Part shown: positions 37,183 to 45,875 of the stretch, in pieces | Numbering within the stretch: position 1 is the first letter of the stretch | Layout: each line of letters begins with the position of its first letter | NCBI GenBank assembly: GCA_963807675.1 | Contig: CAWECP010000005.1 | Span: 34,141-98,140, forward strand | DNA: 64,000 nucleotides | Direction: 5' to 3' | DNA from: Bog-473 sp963807675 | Lineage (GTDB): Bacteria; Actinomycetota; Acidimicrobiia; Acidimicrobiales; RAAP-2 | Translations under genes and position numbers: made by a program | The notes under the pieces: generated by a model | What the model was told of the DNA's origin: nothing | The model's input: the letters and a program-made list of their open reading frames with translations, nothing else | Database searches by the model: none

Positions 37183-37640
37183 CGGAGGGCGCCGAGCCGG
37201 GCGTCGGGACCTACCAGGCGCAGACGCTGCGCACCCTGGAGTTGGCCGACTTCCTGTTGATCGCCGAGTCCGTGCTGGCCATTCCGGCCAAGAGGGTGGC
37301 CGAGGACTCGAACCTGCACCTGGCCGACTCCGCCCTCCACGCGCCCCTGGCCGCGTTCGCCGGCACGGAGGCCTACCCGGACTTCGCCACCAAGGCGGCC
37401 GTGCTGTGCGCCCACCTGGTGAAGAACCACCCCCTCAAGGACGGCAACACCCCGGTGGCACTCATCGCCACCATTGAGTTCTGCCTGCGCAACGGGCATC
37501 CGTGGACGCCGCCGGCCGGCGACGAGGACGGCGAGGTCACAGCGGCCGTGCTACTCGAACTGGCGGCCTCACCCCTGACCGACGAATCCGTGGCCCGGCT
37601 CGCCAGCTGGATCGGTCAGCGCATCGGTCACGAATCCTGA
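37179..37640 (+). CDS. Fic/Doc-like protein with altered core motif
   Basis: 153 residues. The helical layout and the segment AAVLCAHLVKNHPLKDGNTP correspond to the Fic/Doc core H-x-F-x-(D/A)-G-N-(K/G)-R, here H-P-L-K-D-G-N-T-P. The histidine, aspartate, glycine and asparagine are kept, while the phenylalanine and the terminal basic residues (K-R) are lost. Doc is a kinase of EF-Tu and Fic proteins AMPylate targets; with the arginine missing, activity could be changed or absent. It is translationally coupled to the 56-residue protein. Confidence 0.65.
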   Translation: MTEGAEPGVGTYQAQTLRTLELADFLLIAESVLAIPAKRVAEDSNLHLADSALHAPLAAFAGTEAYPDFATKAAVLCAHLVKNHPLKDGNTPVALIATIEFCLRNGHPWTPPAGDEDGEVTAAVLLELAASPLTDESVARLASWIGQRIGHES

Positions 37641-37681
37641 TCAGCGGTGGTCAGCCCGAACCGGGGCTGACCAGGCGGCGG

Positions 37682-39541
37682 TCAAGCCGTATAGATGCTG
37701 CGCACCACCTCGGAAATGGTCGTCGTGTCCTGGGCGACCAGGCTGATCGCCTCGTCGCACATTGTGCGCATGCCTTGCTTCTGGGCCTGCCGCCGCAGCT
37801 CGTCCTGGGTGGCCCAGCCCACGATCAGGCGCTTGATCTCCGGCGTCATCTGCAGCAACTCGTAGACGCCGATGCGGTCCAGGTAGCCGGTGTTGCCGCA
37901 GAAGTTGCAGCCCATGCCGTGGTAGAAGTCCGCTTTGGGCTCGCCGCCGTTCTGCTCGTAGAAGGCGAGCTCCTCGGAAGTGGGCGTGTAGCGCGTCTTG
38001 CACGCCGGGCACATACGCCGGACCAACCGCTGGCCGACGATGGCGATGACCGAGGACCCGATGAGGAACGACTCGATTCCCATGTCCAAGAAGCGGTGCA
38101 GAGCCGACACGGCGTCGTTGCCGTGCACGGAGGACAGCACGAAGTGCCCCGTCAACGCAGACTGCACGGCGATGCGCGCCGTCTCGACGTCGCGGATCTC
38201 GCCGACGAGAATCACGTCGGGGTCCTGGCGCAGGATGGACTTCAAGCCGGTGGCGAACGTCAGGCCGGCCTGCTCGTTCGTCTGGACCTGGTTGATCATG
38301 GGGAACACGAACTCGACCGGGTCCTCAATCGTCATGACGTTGCGGCCGCGGTCGCTGACCTCGCCCAGGGTGGCGTACAGGGTTGTCGTCTTGCCGCTCC
38401 CCGTCGGGCCCGCGCACAGGACCATGCCGAAAGGCGCCCGAATGAGCTTGGAGTAGGTCTCGTGCGTGTCGGTCGGCATGCCGAGCTCGCCGAGCCGGAG
38501 CACCGACCGGTTCTTGTCCATGATCCGCATCACGCACTTCTCGCCCCAGATGGTGGCGATGGTGGCCACCCGCACGTCGGTGCCCTTGCCGTCGATCTCC
38601 GTGGTGAACTGGCCGTCCTGAGATCGGCGCTTCTCGACGATGTCGATGCCCGCCATGATCTTGATGCGGCTGATCAGCCCCGTGCCCATGCCGACCGGAA
38701 GTTCGAGCACGTCCTTGAGGGTGCCGTCGATACGGAAGCGGACGTAGATCACGTTCTCCGACGGCTCGATGTGCACGTCCGAGGCGCGGTCGCGAACCGC
38801 CTGGGTCAGGATGCTGTCGACGACCTGGACGACCGGTGCGTTCTCCGAGACGGTGGTGGTCTGGGACTCGGCGGTGGTCGCCGGACGCTTGCGCGACACC
38901 TCGACGGCCTCGAAGGCCTGCACGAGCCGGTCGACACTCCCGATGGCCTGGTAGCTGCGGTCGATCGCCCACCTGATGTCACTCAGCGGGGCGAGCCGGA
39001 GTCGCACCGAGTGCCCGCTGGTCTCGGCCAGGAGGAACCGGAGATCGTCGCTGGGCTGGGCGACGGCCACATGCAACCCGTCGGCGTCGACGTGCACCGG
39101 AATGGCCAGGTGCTCGCGTGCCATCGCCTCGGGCACCAGCGCGACGGCCGCCGGATCGGGCGTGTCGCGTCGGAGGTCGGTGACGGGCATGCCGAAGTAG
39201 TCGGCCAGCTCGTCGACGAGGGTCCGCTCGTCGAGGGCCCCAATGTCGACCAGGACCTCTCCGAGGCGCTTGCCCGAAGTCCCCTGCTGTTCCAGTGCCG
39301 TCGCGACCTGCGCTTCGGTCACCAGGCCGCGGGCGACGAGCACCTCCCCCAGGAGCCCCCGGGCCTGGGGCCGAGCAGCGTGCGCGCCGCGGACCTCGTC
39401 CGGCGTGCCATCCGCAGTGACCGTTGCCAGGGCCTCGGCCTCGTCCGGAACGAAGTCCGGGGCTTCGAGCACCCGTTCGGCCGTGTCCACCAGGAGGTCG
39501 CCTTCGGGCACCGGAGTCCCCGGCTTGTGTCGTTTTCTCAT
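37682..39541 (-). CDS. GspE/PilB-type secretion or pilus assembly ATPase
   Basis: About 619 residues. An N-terminal MshEN/GspE-N domain (~60-200, LLGEVLVARGLVTEAQVATA) precedes the ATPase: Walker A GPTGSGKTTT near 380, Asp box MTIEDPVEFVFP, Walker B DPDVILVGEIRD and a four-cysteine zinc motif CPACKTRYTP...CNFCGNTGY. This is the extension motor of type IV pili or a type II secretion system. The first ~60 residues are extra and charged. No pilin, PilC or PilT gene is in the window. ATG at 39541, or TTG at 39544. Confidence 0.9.
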   Translation of the reverse strand: MRKRHKPGTPVPEGDLLVDTAERVLEAPDFVPDEAEALATVTADGTPDEVRGAHAARPQARGLLGEVLVARGLVTEAQVATALEQQGTSGKRLGEVLVDIGALDERTLVDELADYFGMPVTDLRRDTPDPAAVALVPEAMAREHLAIPVHVDADGLHVAVAQPSDDLRFLLAETSGHSVRLRLAPLSDIRWAIDRSYQAIGSVDRLVQAFEAVEVSRKRPATTAESQTTTVSENAPVVQVVDSILTQAVRDRASDVHIEPSENVIYVRFRIDGTLKDVLELPVGMGTGLISRIKIMAGIDIVEKRRSQDGQFTTEIDGKGTDVRVATIATIWGEKCVMRIMDKNRSVLRLGELGMPTDTHETYSKLIRAPFGMVLCAGPTGSGKTTTLYATLGEVSDRGRNVMTIEDPVEFVFPMINQVQTNEQAGLTFATGLKSILRQDPDVILVGEIRDVETARIAVQSALTGHFVLSSVHGNDAVSALHRFLDMGIESFLIGSSVIAIVGQRLVRRMCPACKTRYTPTSEELAFYEQNGGEPKADFYHGMGCNFCGNTGYLDRIGVYELLQMTPEIKRLIVGWATQDELRRQAQKQGMRTMCDEAISLVAQDTTTISEVVRSIYTA

Positions 39542-39675
39542 CAATGGTCCCCGAGCTCTCGATCAGGAGCCCGGCCTTGACGCCGACCCCGCTCTCTCCC
39601 CCGTGTGTCGGCACCTGGCAGGTGGGACTTGAGCCGCCGCAGCACGGTCGGGCCTCCGGGCCGTAGGGTCGCCTC

Positions 39676-40482
39676 ATGCCCCTCAGCCGCCGTACCGCAC
39701 CCGCTCGCCTCGACTCCAGGGTGGCCGTCGTCACCGGCGCCTCGTCCGGCCTCGGTCGGGCGATCGCCCTGGTCCTGGCCCAGCGCGGCGCCACCGTCGT
39801 CGGCCTGGCCCGTCGCAAGGACCTGCTCGACGAGCTGGCACCCGAGTTGCAACGCAGTACCGCCCACAGCACCACCGCCGTGTGCGACGTGGGTGATGCC
39901 GACGCCTACGGGACCACGCTGCGGGCCGTCGAGGCCGAGCACGGCCACCTGGACATTCTGGTCAACAACGCCGGCATCGACCTGATGCTGCCGGTGCCCG
40001 GTGGCGATGAGCACACCGTCCGCGAGGTCTTCGACGTCAACTTCTTCGCCACCGTGACCGGGACGCTGACGGTCGTCCCCGGCATGATCGAGCGCGGCTG
40101 GGGCGCGGTGGTCAACGTGTCCTCTGATACGGCGCGGGCGCCCGAGCCGAGACAGGGCGCCTACGCCGCCTCCAAGGCGGCCGTCTCCGCCTTCAGCGAG
40201 TCGGTGGCCCACGAGGTGGCGCCCAAGGGGGTCCACGTCCACGTGCTCTACCCGGGTTGGGTGCCCACGGCCATGGGTCTGTCCGGACAGGAGGACGGTG
40301 GCTCGCTTCCGCCCAAAATGGTCCGCCGCACCGAGCAGCAAGTGGCCACGTTGGTGGCCGACCGCCTGGGCGGCCCGCACCTCGACATCAACGCGGCCCG
40401 GCTGCCGCTCCTCGCGCCCATGGCGCGGACGATCGCCCCGCTGTCGTACCAGAAGGCGATGCGGCGGATGGCGACGACCTGA
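39676..40482 (+). CDS. Short-chain dehydrogenase
   Basis: 268 residues: VAVVTGASSGLGRAIALVLA, HLDILVNNAGIDLMLP, VVNVSSDTARAPEPRQGAYA followed by ASK, and a C-terminal hydrophobic tail LPLLAPMARTIAPLSYQKAM. The tyrosine and lysine are in YAASK and the serine in NVSSD. Classical NAD(P)-dependent SDR, related to 25053-25874 but not a close paralogue. Confidence 0.85.
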   Translation: MPLSRRTAPARLDSRVAVVTGASSGLGRAIALVLAQRGATVVGLARRKDLLDELAPELQRSTAHSTTAVCDVGDADAYGTTLRAVEAEHGHLDILVNNAGIDLMLPVPGGDEHTVREVFDVNFFATVTGTLTVVPGMIERGWGAVVNVSSDTARAPEPRQGAYAASKAAVSAFSESVAHEVAPKGVHVHVLYPGWVPTAMGLSGQEDGGSLPPKMVRRTEQQVATLVADRLGGPHLDINAARLPLLAPMARTIAPLSYQKAMRRMATT

Positions 40483-40557
40483 CGCGCCGGGGTGATGCCT
40501 GCGGCAAGGCGTGAACCGAGGGTCCCGCCCTTCGTTCACAAGACACTAACCACCTGC

Positions 40558-40578
40558 GTTTAGCGTTTTTGAAATGAC
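40558..40578 (+). repeat. 21-bp intergenic repeat, copy 2
   Basis: GTTTAGCGTTTTTGAAATG plus AC matches the copy at 27896-27916 with three transitions or transversions. It lies between the convergent SDR and cysM genes. See that copy. Confidence 0.5.
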
Positions 40579-40653
40579 GGATCGGATGCAGAAGGTGCGC
40601 AGGGTGCGCGCCCCTCGGGCGGCACCCGGCCCCGATCGATCCCGAACCTTAGC

Positions 40654-41655
40654 TTAGAAGTAGATGATCTTCTTGGCCCGCTCGGTCACGTCGTCCAGGT
40701 TGTCGGTCCAGGCGCCCGTCGACAGGTACTTCCAGCCCCCGTCGGCCGACACCACCACAATGGACGCCGGCTCGTCCTCCCCCAACGACGACGCACACCG
40801 CACCGCGCCGGCCAGTGCCGCCCCGCTCGAGATCCCGGCGAAGATCCCGACCTCGGTCAGCCGCCGCGTCCACTCGATCGACTCCCGCGGCCGCACGACC
40901 GTCTTGCGGTCCAGCAGTTCCGCCCCGCCGAGCTCCTCGAAGATGGGCGGGACGTAGCCGTCGTCCAGGTTCCGGAGCCCGTCGACCATCTCCCCCGCCG
41001 GCGGCTCCACGGCCCAGATCTGCACGGCCGCACCCAACTTCTCGCGCAGGAACCGACCCACCCCGAGCAGCGTGCCCGACGTGCCCAGCCCGGCCACGAA
41101 GTGCGTGATGGTCGGGCAGTCGCGCAGGATTTCGGGCCCGGTGCCCTCGTAGTGCGCCCGGGGGTTGGCCGGATTGCCGTACTGGTACAGGAACACCCAC
41201 TCGGGATGCTCCTCGGCCAGGCCGCGGGCCATGCGGACGGCGCCGTTGGACCCCTCGGACCCCGGCGACTCGATGATCTCCGCGCCCCACAGCTCGAGCA
41301 GCTGGCGGCGCTCGACCGACACGTTCGTCGGCATGACCGCCTTCAGGTGGTAGCCCTTGACCCGGCACACCATGGCCAGCCCGATGCCGGTGTTCCCCGA
41401 CGTGGGCTCCATGAGCACCTGGCCCGGCTCTCCGGGCCGCAGGATCCCGCGCGCCTCGGCGTCCTCAATGAGCGACAGCGCCACCCGGTCCTTGACCGAC
41501 CCGCCCGGGTTCTGCCCTTCGAGCTTGATGTAGAGGCGCGCCCGCGGGTTGGGGCTCAACGCAGAGATGTCGACCAGCGGCGTGTTCCCGATCATGTCGA
41601 GCACCGAGGCGAACAGCGCCCCGGGGCCGGCACCCAGCCCGGACTCCAGCGACAC
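40654..41655 (-). CDS. cysM: PLP-dependent cysteine synthase, CysM type (O-phosphoserine)
   Basis: 333 residues from a GTG. DMIGNTPLVDISALSPNPRA, the PLP lysine in NPGGSVKDRVALSL (lysine near residue 55), PTSGNTGIGLAMVCRVKGY and HFVAGLGTSGTLLGVGRFLR match the beta family fold type II. It closely resembles M. tuberculosis CysM, which uses O-phosphoserine and the sulfur carrier CysO; the presence of cysO and mec directly upstream supports the same pathway here. Confidence 0.92.
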   Translation of the reverse strand: MSLESGLGAGPGALFASVLDMIGNTPLVDISALSPNPRARLYIKLEGQNPGGSVKDRVALSLIEDAEARGILRPGEPGQVLMEPTSGNTGIGLAMVCRVKGYHLKAVMPTNVSVERRQLLELWGAEIIESPGSEGSNGAVRMARGLAEEHPEWVFLYQYGNPANPRAHYEGTGPEILRDCPTITHFVAGLGTSGTLLGVGRFLREKLGAAVQIWAVEPPAGEMVDGLRNLDDGYVPPIFEELGGAELLDRKTVVRPRESIEWTRRLTEVGIFAGISSGAALAGAVRCASSLGEDEPASIVVVSADGGWKYLSTGAWTDNLDDVTERAKKIIYF

Positions 41656-41675
41656 CCGACGACCCGCCCGGGGCC

Positions 41676-41951
41676 TCAGCCCCCGGCCACGGCCGGCAGA
41701 ATGGACACCTCGGCGCCGTCGGGCACCGGCGTGTCGAGGCCCTGCAGATAGCGCACGTCGTCGTCGTCGACGTAGATGTTCACGAACTTGTGCAGGCCGC
41801 CGTCGGCGGTCAGCACCTGGCCCGACATGCCGGGGAACTCGGCCACCAGCTTGCCCAGCACCTCGCCGATGGTGGCGCCCTCGATGCTGACCACGGACGC
41901 GCCGCCGGCCTGGCTGCGCAGGACGGTCGGTAGGCGGACTTCGACGGCCAC
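41676..41951 (-). CDS. cysO: Sulfur-carrier protein CysO (MoaD/ThiS fold)
   Basis: 91 residues ending in VAGG, the C-terminal Gly-Gly that becomes a thiocarboxylate. MAVEVRLPTVLRSQAGGASV and FVNIYVDDDDVRYLQGLDTP fit the beta-grasp fold of CysO. Activated by a MoeB-like enzyme, it hands sulfur to CysM; Mec then releases cysteine. It is 20 bases upstream of cysM. Confidence 0.92.
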   Translation of the reverse strand: MAVEVRLPTVLRSQAGGASVVSIEGATIGEVLGKLVAEFPGMSGQVLTADGGLHKFVNIYVDDDDVRYLQGLDTPVPDGAEVSILPAVAGG

Positions 41952-42059
41952 GGGGCCTCCTCGCTCAACTGCTCATCGGGTGCTCACCGGCCGCCTTCGG
42001 GCTGGTCGCGTGATTGTTGACTGAACTGGTAACGATTCTACAGAGTGCCGACCGGCCTC

Positions 42060-42494
42060 CTACGCCGTGATCTCGAGCCCGGGCACCTCCAGCCCGGGAA
42101 CCTCCACCGGCTCTTCGGTGACGACCTCGTCCCGGATCAGGTAGCTGCGCACGACGGCGTGGGTGTCGCGCAGCGAGACGAGCACGTAGTGCCATCCGGG
42201 GTCCGTGGCCTGGGCCACGTCGGTGGGCGACGGGTAGGCGTCGGTGTGGGTGTGGGAGTGGAAGACCCCCATGATGTCGGCCCCCATCCCCTGGGCGGCC
42301 CGGTCGACCCGCAGCATCTCGCGGGGGTCGATTTCGTAGACCATCGCCGAGGCCGCTGCGTTGGCCGTCGGGAAGAGGGCGACCGCCTCGTCGCCTCCGT
42401 AGGGCCCGACCAGGAGGCCGCACGCCTCGTCGGGCAGGCCGGCCAGGCAGTGGGCGACCATCTCCATGTAGAGGTCACGGGATAGCCGCAGCAC
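42060..42494 (-). CDS. mec: JAMM metallopeptidase Mec
   Basis: 144 residues from the GTG at 42494. GVFHSHTHTDAYPSPTDVAQ is the JAMM zinc motif (H-x-H-x7-8-S-x-x-D-like), and ACGLLVGPYGGDEAV is the N-terminal half. In M. tuberculosis Mec removes cysteine from the CysO-cysteine adduct. A 108-base gap separates it from cysO; the three genes form the mec-cysO-cysM pathway. It is divergent from smpB with only 26 bases between starts. Confidence 0.9.
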   Translation of the reverse strand: MLRLSRDLYMEMVAHCLAGLPDEACGLLVGPYGGDEAVALFPTANAAASAMVYEIDPREMLRVDRAAQGMGADIMGVFHSHTHTDAYPSPTDVAQATDPGWHYVLVSLRDTHAVVRSYLIRDEVVTEEPVEVPGLEVPGLEITA

Positions 42495-42520
42495 GGCTGC
42501 AGAGTACCCTCGTACCCCCA

Positions 42521-43043
42521 ATGGCCAGGGCGAAGAAGCAGATCGCCAAGCGGGCGGCCGCCCGCGAGGAGCGCAGGGAACGACCGCACGGTCGCCACCA
42601 ACCGGCGCGCCCGGCGCGAGTACGAGTTCCTCGAGACGTTCGAAGCCGGCATTCAGCTGCAGGGGTCCGAGGTGAAGTCGCTGCGGGAGGGCAAGGCCCA
42701 GATCAACGAGGCCTACGCCCGGGTCGACGACGGCGAGATGTGGCTCTTCCAGATGCACATCCCGCCGTGGCAGTTCGCCACCGGGTTCGGGGCCCACGAC
42801 CCGGACCGCAAACGCAAGCTGCTGCTGCATCGAGAGGAGATCGACGAGCTGCTGGGCAAGACGCAGCAGCAGTCGCTGACGCTCATCCCGGTGTCGCTCT
42901 ACTTCCGGGACGGCAAGGCCAAGGTGCAGCTGGCCCTGGCCAAGGGCCGCCGGCTCTACGACAAGCGCAACGTGATCATGGCCCGCGAGCTGGAGCGGGA
43001 GGCGGCCCGGGCCACCAAGGAGATCAACCGCTGGTCCGAGTGA
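42521..43043 (+). CDS. smpB: SsrA-binding protein SmpB, frameshifted near the N-terminus
   Basis: The first ~20 codons read MARAKKQIAKRAAAREERRE. The conserved sequence TVATNRRARREYEFLETFEA and GIQLQGSEVKSLREGKAQIN continues in another frame from about 42585, then ends with LALAKGRRLYDKRNVIMARE and REAARATKEINRWSE at 43043. The span of 523 bases is one too long, so one base is extra in 42560-42587. SmpB is required for trans-translation and its tmRNA partner lies 94 bases downstream, so a sequencing error is more likely than loss. The N-terminal basic extension is longer than in E. coli. Confidence 0.8.
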
Positions 43044-43094
43044 GGGCTGCTGACGCTCGCCGCCCAGGCGGTCCAGCCAGAGATCCCCGGGCCC

Positions 43095-43100
43095 TACAAT
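43095..43100 (+). promoter_or_regulatory. Putative -10 box (TACAAT) of the tmRNA gene
   Basis: TACAAT lies 38 bases before the mature 5' end of the tmRNA, in the gap after smpB. No convincing -35 hexamer is seen at the ideal distance. Confidence 0.4.
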
Positions 43101-43137
43101 GGCTAGACGGTCAGGTCGACCGTACAAACCCAGACAT

Positions 43138-43487
43138 GGGGGTGATTGGCTTCGACTTCGGTCGTCAAGGTAGGAGAAGCGAGCCGTGGTCTCCGGAGCC
43201 ACGTTAAAGAGCCGGAACCAAAAACAAACGCCGAGCAACCACAGCTCGCGCTCGCTGCTTAGGTAGCGACGTCCAGCCGGTCCCCGCCCTACGGATCGGA
43301 TCTTGGGCGTCATTCAGTAGGGCTTACTCAGCGGTTCACACCAACTGATCGCTGAGGACATATCCGTTGGTTACGGGGCGGCATTGCCGCCGGCAGTTGT
43401 GCCGCCCCCGACAATCCTCTGTCGGCTGCGCTCGGAGAAGGCCTACTGCGGCTCCGGAGGACGCGGGTTCGAATCCCGCCACCTCCA
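43138..43487 (+). ncRNA. ssrA: Transfer-messenger RNA
   Basis: The 5' end GGGGGTGATTGGCTTCGAC is the usual tmRNA beginning and pairs with the 3' CACCTCC of the tRNA-like acceptor stem. The T arm is GCGGGTTCGAATCCCGC and the molecule is ~350 bases. The tag frame ends in ...EQPQLALAA and stops at TAG 43260-43262; the resume codon may be the GCC at 43230, giving AEQPQLALAA, but the start is not certain. CCA is not encoded. With SmpB it rescues stalled ribosomes. Confidence 0.92.
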
Positions 43488-43985
43488 AGGGCTCTCACGC
43501 GAGACGGTGAGGGTCGTTGGAGGTGCGCCATCGCTCTCGTAGCGCTCGATGATCTCGTGAGCCCAGGCGAGGGCATCACTCACGCGGATACCGGCTGGCT
43601 GGGGTCGAGTCCACAGTTCGAGGTTTCCCGGTCGGTTGTCGTCGCGTACGCCATTGCGGTGATGCACCGTCTCGCCGTCCAGTAGATACCTGCCAAGAAG
43701 CTCCTCCGCGACAAGGATGTGTTCGAACACATACGGATGTTTCCCAGCGCGCGGATGATCGGGGACTCGCACGGTCACGTAGCCGGCTTTGTGGCGGGAG
43801 CGGCCTCCCTTCCAGTTGCTGTTGGCCTCCCAAGACTCACTCCGACATTGGCCACAGGTCCCTGACTTCAGCTGCTTCGAAGCACCGCAGCTGCATACGC
43901 TCTTCGACCGACACGAAGGACACCGAAGATGGCCGCTAGAAGGCCGGAAGACTCGTTGACACTCTTTGCATCGACGACATCGCAC
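43443..43985 (-). CDS. HNH endonuclease with zinc-ribbon N-terminus, running into the tmRNA 3' end
   Basis: 180 residues from the GTG at 43985. The N-terminal ~55 residues have seven or more cysteines in CxxC pairs (RCRRCKECQRVF, RCPSCRSKSVCSCG, TCGQC). The HNH core is VFEHILVAEELLGRYLLDGE then TVHHRNGVRDDNRPGNLELW, of the HNH_3 type of free-standing homing or phage-like nucleases. The last 14 residues, WRWRDSNPRPPEPQ, are the antisense translation of the tmRNA T arm, so the natural protein end depends on that RNA gene. This suggests insertion of the nuclease gene beside or into the ssrA 3' end. Confidence 0.75.
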   Translation of the reverse strand: MRCRRCKECQRVFRPSSGHLRCPSCRSKSVCSCGASKQLKSGTCGQCRSESWEANSNWKGGRSRHKAGYVTVRVPDHPRAGKHPYVFEHILVAEELLGRYLLDGETVHHRNGVRDDNRPGNLELWTRPQPAGIRVSDALAWAHEIIERYESDGAPPTTLTVSRESPWRWRDSNPRPPEPQ

Positions 43986-44463
43986 GGGAAAACGCTAACC
44001 AGCGGTTGTGACCCCGAGCATCGAGGCGGAGCAAATAGGTGGCAACTGCCGGCCCCACTTTCAGTGCAGCGTCTACCGGCGATTCCCCACCGCTGGCTCG
44101 GGTTCTACCATCAGCTCGGCGCCCATTCGAATCCTTCTGCACTCGCTTGGTCATGGTGAGTTGCCCGAAGAGGATGACAATGAGCATGGCGCCACCGCGA
44201 TCACCGCCAGGACGGCTATGCCCATGGTGCCGCGCCCGCCAAGACAGCAGGCGCGGTGAAAGATGACGACGCCCGTGGCGGACGTCAAGACCACCGCGTG
44301 CGCTTTCCGACGGTTACGGATGGACAGGGAAGCGTCGTTTTCCGGTGACGTCGCTACCGGGGTATCGGTACCGAATGCCACGATGGGCGTTTTCCTCCTT
44401 CAGTGTCCCGGGGTAGGTCACGCTTCAAGTCCCACGATGAAGATCTGCGACTTAAATCGACTA
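43986..44463. other. Stretch of ~480 bases with no supported gene
   Basis: Short open frames exist on both strands but none has coding style, conserved motifs or a ribosome binding site. The base composition is less biased than in the neighbouring genes. It separates the tmRNA/HNH pair from the stress locus and may be a junction of acquired DNA. Confidence 0.4.
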
Positions 44464-44498
44464 GGGAGAAGATCCTGTCGGCTGGGTATCTCAGTCCC
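44464..44498. promoter_or_regulatory. DosR-like box pair upstream of a universal stress protein gene
   Basis: GGGAGAAGATCCTG (44464-44477) has a perfect left half and a weak right half of the GGGA-N6-TCCC pattern. GGTATCTCAGTCCC (44485-44498) has a perfect right half, 21 bases further. They lie 62-96 bases before the ATG at 44560. Weaker than the other pairs. Confidence 0.4.
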
Positions 44499-44559
44499 TA
44501 ACGTCGCAGCGCGAACAGGCGAATACTCTCTGTTCGAAGTGGACGAGCCGGAGGTGGAA

Positions 44560-44973
44560 ATGGCTGCGTTGAGGACGATCGCCGTCGGCTACGACGGATC
44601 TCCGGACTCCGAAGTGGCGGTCCGCTGGGCCGCAGAACTCGCGCTCTCGGTCGGCGCCCAACTCGTCATCGTGCACGCCTTTGGGCTCCTCGAAGGAGCC
44701 AAGATGCCGCAGCATCGGCCGGAAGGCACCGCCGCCCTGGGCATCGCTTCTTCGGTCGGCCTGGAGTCTGGGCAAGCGCGGTGGCTCGTCCTCGACGGCG
44801 ACCCTTGTTCGGTGTTGTTGCGCGTAGCTGGCCCACCGACATCGGCGGACCTGCTCGTGGTCGGCACCAGAGGCGCCGGGAAGCACTCGGGAACGATCTT
44901 TGGCAGTACCAGTCTCGAACTGGCCGAAACGGCGTCAACGCCGCTCACTATCGTGCCATCGGTCAAAGTGTGA
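44560..44973 (+). CDS. Universal stress protein (UspA domain)
   Basis: 137 residues. RTIAVGYDGSPDSEVAVRWA begins the domain and LLVVGTRGAGKHSGTIFGST holds the ATP-binding loop pattern G-x2-G-x9-G-S/T. GGAGG at 44550-44554 sets the ATG at 44560; a GTG at 44539 lacks such a site. Single-domain USP proteins are frequent in DosR regulons. It is the first gene of the stress locus, apart from the operon further on. Confidence 0.85.
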   Translation: MAALRTIAVGYDGSPDSEVAVRWAAELALSVGAQLVIVHAFGLLEGAKMPQHRPEGTAALGIASSVGLESGQARWLVLDGDPCSVLLRVAGPPTSADLLVVGTRGAGKHSGTIFGSTSLELAETASTPLTIVPSVKV

Positions 44974-45059
44974 CGAGGCGCTCTCCTGGCGCCCTCCGAG
45001 GGCAGAGCGGCCGTTGGGCACGCGACGACCCCTTGGCCGCCGGTCGCAGCTCCTCTGGT

Positions 45060-45505
45060 TCAGTGGTCGCGATAAACCAGGACGGGGCAGTGGGCGTGGG
45101 TGACGCAGTACTGACTGACGGAACCCGGGAGCATCCCGGTGAACTCACCGTGCCCACGGCTACCCACGACGAGCAGGGACGCGTCCTTCGACGCTTCAGC
45201 GAGGATGGGGGACGGGTTTCCCACGACCACACGACTCGTCATCGACAAGTGAGGCCACTCGGATTGAACGTCGGTGAGGGCCTTCTCGAGGACGTGCTTC
45301 GCGTCGCCCTCGGCATCGAGGCCGGCCAGGACCGTGCGTACCAACCGGGAGTCCTGTACCAGTCCCAGACAACGACGACATCGACGGCTCCACGGTTCAC
45401 CCAGGCGTACGCCGCTGCCCACCGCAAAGCATCGATCGAGGTGGGAGAGCCGTCCACGCCGACGACGATCTTTTCGTTCGCTCGTCCGGTGTCAGTGCTC
45501 GTCAC
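45060..45505 (-). CDS. Universal stress protein, frameshifted
   Basis: From the GTG at 45505 (AGGGA upstream) the frame reads KIVVGVDGSPTSIDALRWAA and loses conservation after VVVVWDW near 45359. It resumes in another frame with LAGLDAEGDAKHVLEKALTD, and LLVVGSRGHGEFTGMLPGSV closes the ATP loop, ending VLVYRDH at 45060. The span is 446 bases, so one base is missing (or two are extra). The corrected protein of ~148 residues is a full UspA domain. It is divergent from the large operon and has its own DosR-like boxes. Confidence 0.75.
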
Positions 45506-45585
45506 GATCCATTCCCTTTCAGACTGACCACGGGTGGTCGGCGATGGATGCTTCGTAGGCTACGGATCCCGGTTAACGGCTTATA

Positions 45586-45621
45586 GGGACGATCGTCACA
45601 GCGCGACGGGACCAACGTCCC
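45586..45621. promoter_or_regulatory. Tandem DosR-like boxes, 22-bp spacing
   Basis: GGGACGATCGTCAC (45586-45599) and GGGACCAACGTCCC (45608-45621) both match GGGA-N6-TCCC; the second is a perfect GGGAC-N4-GTCCC inverted repeat. They are 22 bp apart, two helical turns, and 81 bases before the minus-strand USP start at 45505. Confidence 0.7.
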
Positions 45622-45875
45622 ATTGCCCAGGACCGCCATCCGCTCGCGTTGCCACTTGGTTCTACCCGAGCGGACCATGGTCAGGTTTTCGCCGATGGTG
45701 TGCTCAGACGATCTTTCCTGTGGACGCGCCCAGATCGGCCGGTGCGCAAGACACGTCGAGCGGATCGACCCAGCAGCGTGCCACCGGGTGTCCGCAGAGG
45801 TCGTCGGTGTCATGCCTTCGAGGACCGCTTCCGACCCGAGATCCAGGGCCGGTACGCCTGACCCCAGCTGAATCC

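Noticed and set aside
43460..43487. A separate tRNA gene
   Set aside because: The T arm and acceptor belong to the tmRNA; no D arm or anticodon arm stands directly before them.
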